A stretch of 33,884 nucleotides of DNA, taken from NCBI GenBank assembly GCA_030649165.1, contig JAUSGG010000167.1, positions 1 to 33,884 on the forward strand, written 5' to 3'. The position numbers and the translations under genes were made by a program. Positions 1 to 6,887 of the stretch are shown one piece after another. A model generated the notes under the pieces. That model was not told the origin of the DNA. It worked only from the letters and a program-made list of their open reading frames with translations, and ran no database searches. Position 1 is the stretch's first letter; every line of letters starts with the position of its first letter. Origin of the DNA: Armatimonadota bacterium (lineage in GTDB: Bacteria > Armatimonadota > UBA5829 > JAUSEB01).

Positions 1-48
1 CATCACCAATTGAGATGGTTCCATCGGCATCCGCTTGAAGTTGGGCAT
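1..48 (-). CDS. 5' end of a gene running off the left edge, unidentified
   Basis: Reading leftward from position 48 the minus strand is open to the edge of the window and encodes MPNFKRMPMEPSQLVM. A GGAGG ribosome binding site lies at 59-55, six bases before the ATG at 48; another ATG at 54 is too close to it. Sixteen residues are too few for identification. The 'PSQLVM' ending loosely recalls the N-termini of some IS transposases, but this is only an impression. The gene would be divergent from folK, sharing the roughly 180-base region between them. Confidence 0.35.
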   Translation of the reverse strand, partial: MPNFKRMPMEPSQLVM

Positions 49-170
49 CGTCATCCTCCATATAAGGTATTCGACACCCATCTCCAATATTCATGCCTGT
101 TTACTAATAGTGAACAGAAAAGTTTTGCAACAGCCTGCAAGCCGCCGCACTCCAAATGTTCCGCCCCCAT

Positions 171-209
171 GGTTGGATAGGTCGGTTGGCGGTTGGCGGC
201 TATTGGCAG
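171..209. repeat. short heptanucleotide repeat, GGTTGGC class
   Basis: Units GGTTGGC occur back to back at 184-190 and 191-197, with degenerate neighbours GGTTGGA (171-177) and GGCTATT (198-204). The same class recurs at 25155-25196. It lies just upstream of folK and overlaps its proposed -35 element. Confidence 0.55.
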
Positions 210-215
210 TATAAT
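186..215 (+). promoter_or_regulatory. candidate sigma-70 promoter for folK
   Basis: A perfect TATAAT at 210-215 is preceded at 18 bases by TTGGCG (186-191), a weak -35. The expected start of transcription near 222 leaves only about 10 bases of leader before the folK ATG, just enough for its ribosome binding site. The -35 lies inside a heptad repeat, so part of the match may be due to the repeat. Confidence 0.35.
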
Positions 216-231
216 TGCGGCAGGGACAACA

Positions 232-711
232 ATGGCTACCGTCTATATCGCTCTCGGCTCCAATATGGGAGACAGAAAGATGAACATCCATAAGGCCCTT
301 CGCAAGTTCGCGGAGTGCAGTATGGCGCGCGTCAAGAAGGTCTCTTCACTGATCGAGACCAAGCCCGAAGGTTTTCTGGACCAGTCGGATTTTATCAACG
401 CGGTGGCGGAGATCGAAACAGAGCTGCCGCCGGAGGGCCTTTTGGCCGCGGCCCTCGATGTGGAGAGTTGGATGGGCCGTAAGCGAACAATTCACTGGGG
501 TCCGAGAGTCATAGACATTGATATACTTCTGTATGGTGAGATCAGCATCGACAAGCCCGGTCTGACGATTCCGCACCCGGCGATGATGCGCCGCCGGTTT
601 GTGCTGGAGCCGCTGGCGGAGATAGCTCCGGACCTGGTTCTGCCGGGAGGAGTTACCGCGCGGGAGGCGGCGGAGAGGCTTGCGGGAGCGCAGGAGGGGC
701 CCTCCAGGTAA
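232..711 (+). CDS. folK: 6-hydroxymethyl-7,8-dihydropterin pyrophosphokinase (HPPK)
   Basis: Transfers pyrophosphate from ATP to 6-hydroxymethyl-dihydropterin in cytoplasmic folate synthesis, upstream of dihydropteroate synthase. The 159-residue product has the usual HPPK length and signatures: the N-terminal ALGSNMGDR, a substrate-loop region, HWGPRVIDIDILLYG around residues 96-110 with the metal-binding Asp pair, and IPHPAMMRRRFVLEPLAEIAP. An in-frame TTG at 193 would extend it, but the ATG at 232 has an AGGGA site six bases upstream and starts where the family starts. No folP or folB lies next to it; the following genes belong to a pilus/secretion-like cluster. The TAA stop lies inside the first of two palindromes that follow. 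Confidence 0.95.
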   Translation: MATVYIALGSNMGDRKMNIHKALRKFAECSMARVKKVSSLIETKPEGFLDQSDFINAVAEIETELPPEGLLAAALDVESWMGRKRTIHWGPRVIDIDILLYGEISIDKPGLTIPHPAMMRRRFVLEPLAEIAPDLVLPGGVTAREAAERLAGAQEGPSR

Positions 712-772
712 GGTACCTGGAGGGATAGCATAGTACGGAGGCCCTCCAGGTAAGATACCTGGAGGGATAGCA
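699..772. repeat. two tandem copies of a palindromic hairpin unit
   Basis: A 32-base unit at 699-730 is repeated at 741-772. Each copy holds an 11-bp perfect stem, CCCTCCAGGTA pairing with TACCTGGAGGG (700-710/714-724 and 742-752/756-766), with three-base loops AGG and AGA. The folK stop codon is part of the first stem. There is no T-run, so a classical intrinsic terminator is not evident; RNA processing, attenuation or a repeat element are alternatives. The 3' arms end in GGAGGG, which could also mask or supply a ribosome binding sequence. Confidence 0.85.
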
Positions 773-796
773 GGGATAGTATAGAGCCCGGAATAT

Positions 797-2059
797 ATGC
801 CGCTATTCAGATATACGGTCGCAGACAAATCGGGGAAGACGCTTAACGGCGTGATGCAGGCGGTTGATGAGGCCGACCTGGGGCGACGGCTGGCGTCTAT
901 GGGCTTTGCGCTGCAAGCCGCCGTTGCGGCGGGCGGCGCGGCGGCACAGCCCGCGGCGTCGCAGCCGTCTGTGCGGACGGCCGTGCAGGTGGACCGCATA
1001 CCGCCGTCCCTGGAGCCGCGAATACCAATGAGGACGCTCGCGGCGTATCTGCGCCAAATGGCGGCGCTGATCCGATCGGGCCTGGGGCCGTACCAAGCCA
1101 CAAACGCCATACTCACCCGGACGCCAAACCGGCGGCTGCGCCGCGCGCTGCAGGACATGGAGGATCAGGTTCGCGGCGGAGGGGCGTTGTCACCAGTGAT
1201 GGCGGCTTATCCCGGCATATTCCCTACAAAGGTGGTCGGACTCGTCTACTGCGGCGAACTGGGCGGATTCCTCGACAAGGCCCTGGATGAAGCGGCGACG
1301 CACATCGAAGACGAAACCAAGGCCCGCCTCTGGCCGCGCATAGCAGTCGGGTTCCTCAGGATTTGCGTCGTTTGGTCGCTGATCACGCTGCCGGCTGTCC
1401 GCGCTGACGTCTGGATGGACAAGCTGCTGAACATGAGCGGCGGCGGCACAAGATACCTGTTACATTATTACCTGAACGGACTGCTGCGCGTTTCGCTGCC
1501 GCTGATTCTGATCTTTCTCGCGCTAACGTACATCTGGCCGCACGTCAAGCGAATCCCGTCCGTGAGGTCGGCTTTCGACCTGGTCATCTTGAAAGCCCCG
1601 ATATGGGGCGCGCTTCACAAGAGCCGGGCGCTGGCGCGTTTCGGCAGGTCGCTCGCGGAGCTTTACTCCGCCGCCGTGCCCCCGGCTCCCGCGTGGAACG
1701 CCGCCAGTTATAGCTGCCCCAACAGCATCCTGGCAAACAAGCTGCGCTCGGTCGGGCAGACGCTCATCGGGGGCGGAACGCTGTCCGAGGCGCTGGCGGG
1801 ATCCCGCGTTTTCGACCGTGACACGGAGGCTCTCATTATGACCGGCGAGCAGGCCGGCGACATTCCCGGAGTCCTGCAAAAGGTGGCGGAGTACAACGAG
1901 GGATTTGCCGTCGCCCAACACAGGAAGGGCCGATGGATATCGATCAGCGCCGGAATAAATGCTTTCCTCATTATGGGAGGCATACTGACTATCATTTTCT
2001 TCGCGGGTTACGCCAAAGTCTTGAAAACGCTGCTCGATCAAGCGCTGGGAGGAGAATAG
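797..2059 (+). CDS. GspF/PilC-family inner-membrane assembly protein (first copy)
   Basis: Platform protein of type II secretion or type IV pilus systems, which sits in the inner membrane and couples the cytoplasmic ATPase to (pseudo)pilin assembly. The 420 residues show the family layout: an N-terminal region starting MPLFRYTVADKSGKTLNG, a first T2SSF helical domain (about 78-178), two membrane spans (about 180-202 and 226-248), a second T2SSF domain (about 275-378) and a C-terminal span (about 380-408). Residues 41-75 form an Ala/Pro-rich linker. The ribosome binding site is weak. It is followed one base later by a paralogue. No GspE/PilB ATPase or prepilin gene is present in the window, so the exact system cannot be named. 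Confidence 0.88.
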   Translation: MPLFRYTVADKSGKTLNGVMQAVDEADLGRRLASMGFALQAAVAAGGAAAQPAASQPSVRTAVQVDRIPPSLEPRIPMRTLAAYLRQMAALIRSGLGPYQATNAILTRTPNRRLRRALQDMEDQVRGGGALSPVMAAYPGIFPTKVVGLVYCGELGGFLDKALDEAATHIEDETKARLWPRIAVGFLRICVVWSLITLPAVRADVWMDKLLNMSGGGTRYLLHYYLNGLLRVSLPLILIFLALTYIWPHVKRIPSVRSAFDLVILKAPIWGALHKSRALARFGRSLAELYSAAVPPAPAWNAASYSCPNSILANKLRSVGQTLIGGGTLSEALAGSRVFDRDTEALIMTGEQAGDIPGVLQKVAEYNEGFAVAQHRKGRWISISAGINAFLIMGGILTIIFFAGYAKVLKTLLDQALGGE

Positions 2060-2060
2060 G

Positions 2061-3233
2061 TTGCCGACTTTCAATTACACCGCCCGCGACAAGCAGGGCC
2101 GGACGATAGCCGGGAGTATGGACGCGACTTCCGACCGCGAAGTTGCGGGGACTTTGCGCGAGCAGGGACTGCTTCCCCAGCGTATCTCGACAGCTTCGCA
2201 GATTGCCAGGTCTGAAGGATTGGGCGATTTTCTGACCAGAGCGTTCCTGCCGGTGTCGCTTGGGACGAGGATGTTCCTCTTCCGACAGCTCGCGACTATG
2301 CTCCACGCCGGGATGCCCGTGGGTCAGGCGCTTTCCAGCATTGCCTCTCACACGAGGAACAAGCGGATATGTCGGGCTCTGTCCGAGGTCCACGAGCACG
2401 TGGTCGCGGGCGGAAAGCTCTCGGAGGCGATGAGACGCTATCCCTGGTTGTTCGGCGACCTGGAGCTTGCCCTCATCGAGTCGGGCGAACTAGCGGGCGG
2501 GATGGACCGGGCCGCCGCGCAGGCCGCGGACTATCTCGAAAAGCAATTGGAGGTGCGCCGCAAATTCAGCCGCGCCACGTTCTACCCGAAAGCTCTCCTT
2601 CTTGCCGTCATTCTTATTCCGCCGCTGCCGGCCCTGATACTGGACGGCTTCCAAGCGTATCTGAACGCGGTCCTGAAAACCGCGGTTCCGCTCGTGCTTC
2701 TCTCACTCACAATATGGATAGTGTTCCGCATAGCCCTCCAATCTCCCGGATTTGCTCGGATGTGGGACGGTTTCAAGCTGGGAATTCCGGGCATCGGCGG
2801 TAACGTCCGCAAGTTCGCGCTGGCGAAGTTCGCCCGCGCGGCCGCTGTACTGTACGCGGCCGGCGCTCCCATGGCGCAATCCGTGGAGACCGCGGCCGCC
2901 GCCTCCGGCAACCGTTTCGTCGGCAAGCGACTTGCCGCGACCTCTTCCGCGCTCAGAAACGGCGCGGATCTCCACAGCGCCCTCTCTGACAGCAAAGTCC
3001 TGACGCCGCTCCTGGAGGAGATGATCGCCACCGGCCAGATGACCGGCAATGTGGATGAGATGATGAACAAGATCGCCGAGTATTATGAAGCCGAAGCTGA
3101 ATCCGGCATGGACAAGCTCGCCGTAGTTATCGGGATTGTCGCATTCCTTCTGGTCGCGCTGTACATCGGCGTAACCGTGATCGGCGGGTATTCATCGCTC
3201 GGCGGTATCTACGGCCGCGAAATGGGCAACTAG
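2061..3233 (+). CDS. GspF/PilC-family inner-membrane assembly protein (second copy)
   Basis: A paralogue of the preceding gene, 390 residues, with the more canonical N-terminus MPTFNYTARDKQGRTIAG. First T2SSF domain about 70-170, containing FRQLATMLHAGMPVGQAL; spans about 172-196 and 204-226; second T2SSF domain about 250-350 with a GQMTGNVDEMM motif; C-terminal span about 353-376. It starts with TTG at 2061, supported by a GGGAGGAG site that overlaps the end of the upstream gene, so the two are translationally close. The two copies are clearly divergent rather than a recent duplication. A hetero-oligomeric platform or two separate machines are both possible. Confidence 0.9.
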   Translation: MPTFNYTARDKQGRTIAGSMDATSDREVAGTLREQGLLPQRISTASQIARSEGLGDFLTRAFLPVSLGTRMFLFRQLATMLHAGMPVGQALSSIASHTRNKRICRALSEVHEHVVAGGKLSEAMRRYPWLFGDLELALIESGELAGGMDRAAAQAADYLEKQLEVRRKFSRATFYPKALLLAVILIPPLPALILDGFQAYLNAVLKTAVPLVLLSLTIWIVFRIALQSPGFARMWDGFKLGIPGIGGNVRKFALAKFARAAAVLYAAGAPMAQSVETAAAASGNRFVGKRLAATSSALRNGADLHSALSDSKVLTPLLEEMIATGQMTGNVDEMMNKIAEYYEAEAESGMDKLAVVIGIVAFLLVALYIGVTVIGGYSSLGGIYGREMGN

Positions 3234-3235
3234 AC

Positions 3236-4378
3236 ATGCGGCCTCTACGCGACTACTACGAAATACTCGGTGTTCCCTCGACCGCCACCACCGCGGAGAT
3301 CAAGAGGCGTTACCGCGAGCTTGCGCGCAAATTTCACCCGGATGTGGCCAAGGACAAGGCCGTCGGTCACAGGGCGTTTTCACAGATCGCCGAAGCCTAC
3401 AAGACTCTTTCCGACCCCGATCAGCGAAGGGCCTACGACGCTTCGCGCTCTTCATCCGGTCCCAGCCAGTCGCGGACTTACCAATCGCGACCCACCGGGA
3501 CGAGACCAACAGCGCCTCCCGGCGAACGCTCCGTTATCGGAGATCGCCTTGTCAATGAAGCCATGCACGCTTTCAATACCAGGCGGCTGCAGCAGGCCAT
3601 GAACATATGCCGTCAGGCTATCCGGTTGAACCGCAACAACGCGCGCGCGCACGCGATTCTCGCCGACATTTACCGAATTCAGGGCAAGAAGGAGCAGGCG
3701 ATACTCGAATACGGCTACGCTGTGCAGTTCAACCCGGCGGATCGCGAGTCTCAGGAGAAGCTGGAGAAGCTGCTTCAGCCAAAAGGGGGCCGCGCGCGGG
3801 TCTCGGCGGAGGCCGCGCGGCGCAGGCGTCAGGAGCCGGACGAGTACTCCGCCGAGATCCGCTCCGCCGCCAACGTCGCCAATATAGTAGGCTGGGGACT
3901 CTGCTTTTTCCTGCTCTTTCTCATCAACCTCTATCCCGGTTCCCCGATACCGGGTATGAGAATATACTTCCCGTCCGTATCGACCTGGAGCTGGAACCTG
4001 GTCGGGATCCTGGCCCTGAACGCCGCGCTCATGGGTTTCCTGATGGCGGTAAACAAGCTGGTGGACCACCCTGACGAGGAGTTGATGTTCCAATACGTTC
4101 CGGGGACGATGATACCGGTCGGGATTCCGCTGCTCATATTCTCTATGGTGTTCTTCTATGTCACCGCCGCGGTAACGCTGGGGCTGAACTTTCTGCTCGG
4201 CTCGTTCTCCAAGTCTCTTGCCTGGATGTTCGCGGCGGTCACCGTTCTAACGCTCGGCGCGGCGCTGATGTATCAACCGGGCCACGTCCAGGTTGCGCTC
4301 TACGGCGGAAACATCGCGTTCCCCGCCGCCGTGATAGGCTGGTACATCGGCAGCATGTTCGGGCCGATGGAGAAGTAG
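3236..4378 (+). CDS. membrane-anchored DnaJ-domain protein with TPR repeats
   Basis: A J-domain co-chaperone expected to stimulate a DnaK partner at the cytoplasmic face of the membrane. J domain at residues 5-69 with the essential HPD at 34-36 and the DYYEILGV start; a Ser/Pro/Arg-rich linker (70-100); about two TPR units (104-170); a basic stretch ending in RRRRQE (about 196-200); then a C-terminal membrane region with four or five helices (about 213-235, 252-275, 291-317, 327-346, 356-376). It lacks the Gly/Phe and zinc-finger parts of true DnaJ. It starts two bases after the second PilC-like gene, so it belongs to the same operon and may serve assembly of that machine; that link is inferred from position only. 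Confidence 0.88.
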   Translation: MRPLRDYYEILGVPSTATTAEIKRRYRELARKFHPDVAKDKAVGHRAFSQIAEAYKTLSDPDQRRAYDASRSSSGPSQSRTYQSRPTGTRPTAPPGERSVIGDRLVNEAMHAFNTRRLQQAMNICRQAIRLNRNNARAHAILADIYRIQGKKEQAILEYGYAVQFNPADRESQEKLEKLLQPKGGRARVSAEAARRRRQEPDEYSAEIRSAANVANIVGWGLCFFLLFLINLYPGSPIPGMRIYFPSVSTWSWNLVGILALNAALMGFLMAVNKLVDHPDEELMFQYVPGTMIPVGIPLLIFSMVFFYVTAAVTLGLNFLLGSFSKSLAWMFAAVTVLTLGAALMYQPGHVQVALYGGNIAFPAAVIGWYIGSMFGPMEK

Positions 4379-4382
4379 GGGG

Positions 4383-4439
4383 AGCTTATAGCTGTCAGCT
4401 TTCAGCTATTGGTTTTCCCGACTCCCAACTCTCGACGTA
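4383..4439. repeat. heptanucleotide repeat array, AGCTNTC class plus degenerate CAACTCT-like units
   Basis: Four heptads AGCTTAT, AGCTGTC, AGCTTTC and AGCTATT run from 4383 to 4410, beginning five bases after the stop of the DnaJ gene. A second short run with 7-base spacing, CGACTCC, CAACTCT, CGACGTA, occupies 4419-4439. The AGCTTTC/AGCTATC class recurs at 18816-18871 and 23688-23722. Confidence 0.7.
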
Positions 4440-4592
4440 GGTCCAGGAATGCGCAGAGCTTTCACCCTCACCCCGTTCGCTACGCTCAGGGCAGGCTCTA
4501 ACCCTCTCCCTCAAGGGAGAGGGGATTGCGCTCGTGCTTTCCCGAAAGTGAGTGTCGAAGAGGATGGCGCTCGCCATTCCTGAACAGTCTCA
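4440..4592. other. gene-free spacer with a CCCTCTCCC palindrome
   Basis: No gene is visible between the DnaJ gene and the symporter. The spacer holds a palindrome with 9-bp arms CCCTCTCCC (4502-4510) and GGGAGAGGG (4515-4523) around a TCAA loop. The same palindrome core recurs at 19983-20003, 20137-20157, 33780-33802 and 33852-33875. A short minus-strand reading frame across 4395-4577 is made of this repeat and is not a credible gene. Confidence 0.75.
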
Positions 4593-4621
4593 TTGACACC
4601 GCCGGCCCTCAACGATAAGAT
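4593..4621 (+). promoter_or_regulatory. candidate sigma-70 promoter for the symporter gene
   Basis: TTGACA at 4593-4598, a perfect -35, is followed after 17 bases by TAAGAT at 4616-4621 (4 of 6 matches). It lies about 80 bases upstream of the symporter start and after the repeat-rich spacer, which implies the symporter is transcribed separately from the pilC-dnaJ operon. Confidence 0.55.
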
Positions 4622-4702
4622 AAATCAGACTCATCCTTAACCTTCGCGGTCTTTCGCGGGGGATAGCTCTCCCCGGATCAATTCTTATTGCAGGTGAACC
4701 AG

Positions 4703-6733
4703 ATGCTCAACTCCCTTTGGGACGGGATCGTAAAACGGATAATCATCCACCCCGGCGAATTCGGCGGTATTGATTACATCTTCTTCGGTGGTTATTTCGT
4801 CATAGTGCTCGTCATCGGGTTCTGGGTTGGTCGAAAAGAGAAGACGACGATCAGCGAGTATTTCCGCGCCGCCAATACCCTGCCGTGGTACGCGATAGGC
4901 TTTTCCATCATCGCGGCGGGAATCAGCTCCGAGCAGTTCGTCGGAGAGATGGGCTACGCTTATTACCTCGGCATGCCCGTGGTGAACTGGGAGTGGCTGA
5001 TCTTCCCGGCCATCTCGATACTGCTGTGGATATTCATCCCGATATACGTCCGCGGTCGCATCACGACGATGCCGGAATACCTGGAGCGGCGGTACGGCCC
5101 ACGGCCCAGAACGTTATACGCCAGTTTGATCGTGGCAAGCTACGTTTTCGCGAATTTTGCGCTGGTCTTCTATACCGCCGGTATAGCCATGGAGTTCCTG
5201 TGGGGCGTGAACAGAATCTTCGCCATCTGGGTGCTGGCCATCACCACGGGAGCCTATACGATCTACGGAGGGTTGAAGTCCGTTGCCTGGACCGACGTCT
5301 TCCAATGCGTGCTGCTGCTGGGCGGCGGGATTTACGTTTTCTTCGCCGGAATGCACTACATCGGATGGGATTTCGCCGGTATGCTCGCGGGGCCGAAAGG
5401 ATCTCCCGCGCAGCATGCGCACCTGTTCGACCCGTCGCTAAAATCGGAGATTCCGTGGACGGCCCTGATCATTCTGACGCTTTCGACCAACACGTGGTAT
5501 TACGCGACCGATCAGTTCATCAACCAACGCTGTCTGGGAGCCAAGAATGAGTGGCATGCCAAGATGGGTGTGCTCCTTGCGGCGGGCATACAGCTCATAA
5601 TGCCCCTGGCGACCTGCTTCCCCGGTATGATATACGCCATTATAGAAGTCAAGGATAAGATTCCGATCGCTGAGCGGCTGCCGGATATTAACCTCGCATA
5701 TCCTTCCGTCGTGAAGGCTGTTATACCTCTGGGGCTGCGGGGATTGGTGGTCGCGGCGGTAATCGGCGCTATTATGTCAACGATTTCGGGCCTCGTCAAC
5801 TCGACATCGACTATGGTTAGCCTGGACATTCTGCAGCGGTGGAAAGGCAGGAACTGGTCCGAAATGAAGGTCGTCCGGTCAGGGCAGTGGGCCGGAGCCA
5901 TTGCGCTGATGCTGGGCGCGGCAATGGCCGGCGTTGTCATGAATTGGGACAGCATGTTCCGCTACTGCCAGGACATCTGGGCGCCTATGGCCGCCCCGGC
6001 TGTGGTAGTATTCCTGGCCGGCGCTCTGTGGAAACAGGCGAAAACCCGGGGCGCGCTGGCCTGCCTCTGGTTGTCCATCCTGACCGTTCCGATGACCTTC
6101 GGCGTCAAGTACATCTCGGAATTTACGACGCCTCCCGCGGGGCAAGAAGCGCTGAGTCCACAGCAGCTTCAGCATCACGCCCAGTACTTGCACACCTGGC
6201 TGAGCGTCGTTCTGCCCATTGTTGCGGGCGTCGGGGTGATCGGATGTTTCTACCTCGCCAAGTATAAGAAGAGCGCCGTATTGGCGTTGGCTTTGGGCCT
6301 TCCGGCCCTGTTTGTAACGCTTGTTCTCCGCGTGACGACCCTGTTGCAGGTCACGCATGGGGCGCTTCCGGGAAATCTGACGAACGCAATGGTCTGGGCC
6401 GGCGGAGTATATCTGATCGCAATCGCCATCATGCTCACCCTCTCGTTGATAGATTCGCTGCTTGTCGGGTCGATCGTATCGGTCGCGCTCTCGGCGGTAA
6501 TCGTGGCGCTGACGCTGTTCAGCGCGCCCGTCGTCGCTTTCGGGGTCCTTCTGACGATTGTAGGATCGATCATCTACTATTGTTTCGCGGCCAAGAAACC
6601 GGTTGAAAACATGTGGGACCGCTCCATGCTCGGCCTGCCCAAGGGTGAGACACAGAAATGGTACGCAAGCCTGTGGGGTTGGTGGCTGGTAGTCGGCGCC
6701 ATCTTCGTGGGTCTCTATATCTATTTCTGGTAG
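4703..6733 (+). CDS. sodium:solute symporter, SGLT-like (SSS/SLC5 family)
   Basis: A membrane transporter that uses the sodium gradient to import a solute, most likely a sugar or cyclitol. The 676-residue product has about 14 hydrophobic helices and the hallmark stretch LPWYAIGFSIIAAGISSEQF followed by VGEMGYAY, close to that of the Vibrio galactose transporter vSGLT. YYATDQFINQR matches the helix-7 region of the same protein. MSTISGLVNSTSTMVSLDI contains S359 and T360, at the place of the two hydroxyl residues of the sodium site. A TTG at 4688 would add five residues, but the ATG at 4703 has an AGGTGA sequence at good distance. It ends opposite the convergent M48 gene. Confidence 0.92.
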   Translation: MLNSLWDGIVKRIIIHPGEFGGIDYIFFGGYFVIVLVIGFWVGRKEKTTISEYFRAANTLPWYAIGFSIIAAGISSEQFVGEMGYAYYLGMPVVNWEWLIFPAISILLWIFIPIYVRGRITTMPEYLERRYGPRPRTLYASLIVASYVFANFALVFYTAGIAMEFLWGVNRIFAIWVLAITTGAYTIYGGLKSVAWTDVFQCVLLLGGGIYVFFAGMHYIGWDFAGMLAGPKGSPAQHAHLFDPSLKSEIPWTALIILTLSTNTWYYATDQFINQRCLGAKNEWHAKMGVLLAAGIQLIMPLATCFPGMIYAIIEVKDKIPIAERLPDINLAYPSVVKAVIPLGLRGLVVAAVIGAIMSTISGLVNSTSTMVSLDILQRWKGRNWSEMKVVRSGQWAGAIALMLGAAMAGVVMNWDSMFRYCQDIWAPMAAPAVVVFLAGALWKQAKTRGALACLWLSILTVPMTFGVKYISEFTTPPAGQEALSPQQLQHHAQYLHTWLSVVLPIVAGVGVIGCFYLAKYKKSAVLALALGLPALFVTLVLRVTTLLQVTHGALPGNLTNAMVWAGGVYLIAIAIMLTLSLIDSLLVGSIVSVALSAVIVALTLFSAPVVAFGVLLTIVGSIIYYCFAAKKPVENMWDRSMLGLPKGETQKWYASLWGWWLVVGAIFVGLYIYFW

Positions 6734-6778
6734 AGTCTGACGGCCAGACATCGGCCAGAGGGACCGACCTCCCCCTAA

Positions 6779-6862
6779 CCCCCTCCGAAACGGAGGGGGA
6801 ACCTGCCCCCTCCCTTTCAGGGGAGAGTTGGGGTCGTTTGCTTCCTCCCCTCTCAGGGGAGG
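6779..6862. terminator. palindromes between convergent genes, possible bidirectional terminator
   Basis: Between the ends of the symporter and the M48 gene lie two GC-rich stem-loops: CCCCCTCCG/CGGAGGGGG (6779-6787/6791-6799, loop AAA) and CCTCCCCT/AGGGGAGG (6844-6851/6855-6862, loop CTC). No T-run follows either, so termination is inferred from the convergent position only. A similar stem sits between convergent genes at 12976-12996. Confidence 0.4.
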
Positions 6863-6887
6863 GCTGGGGAGGGGTTCGGTTTTGCCC

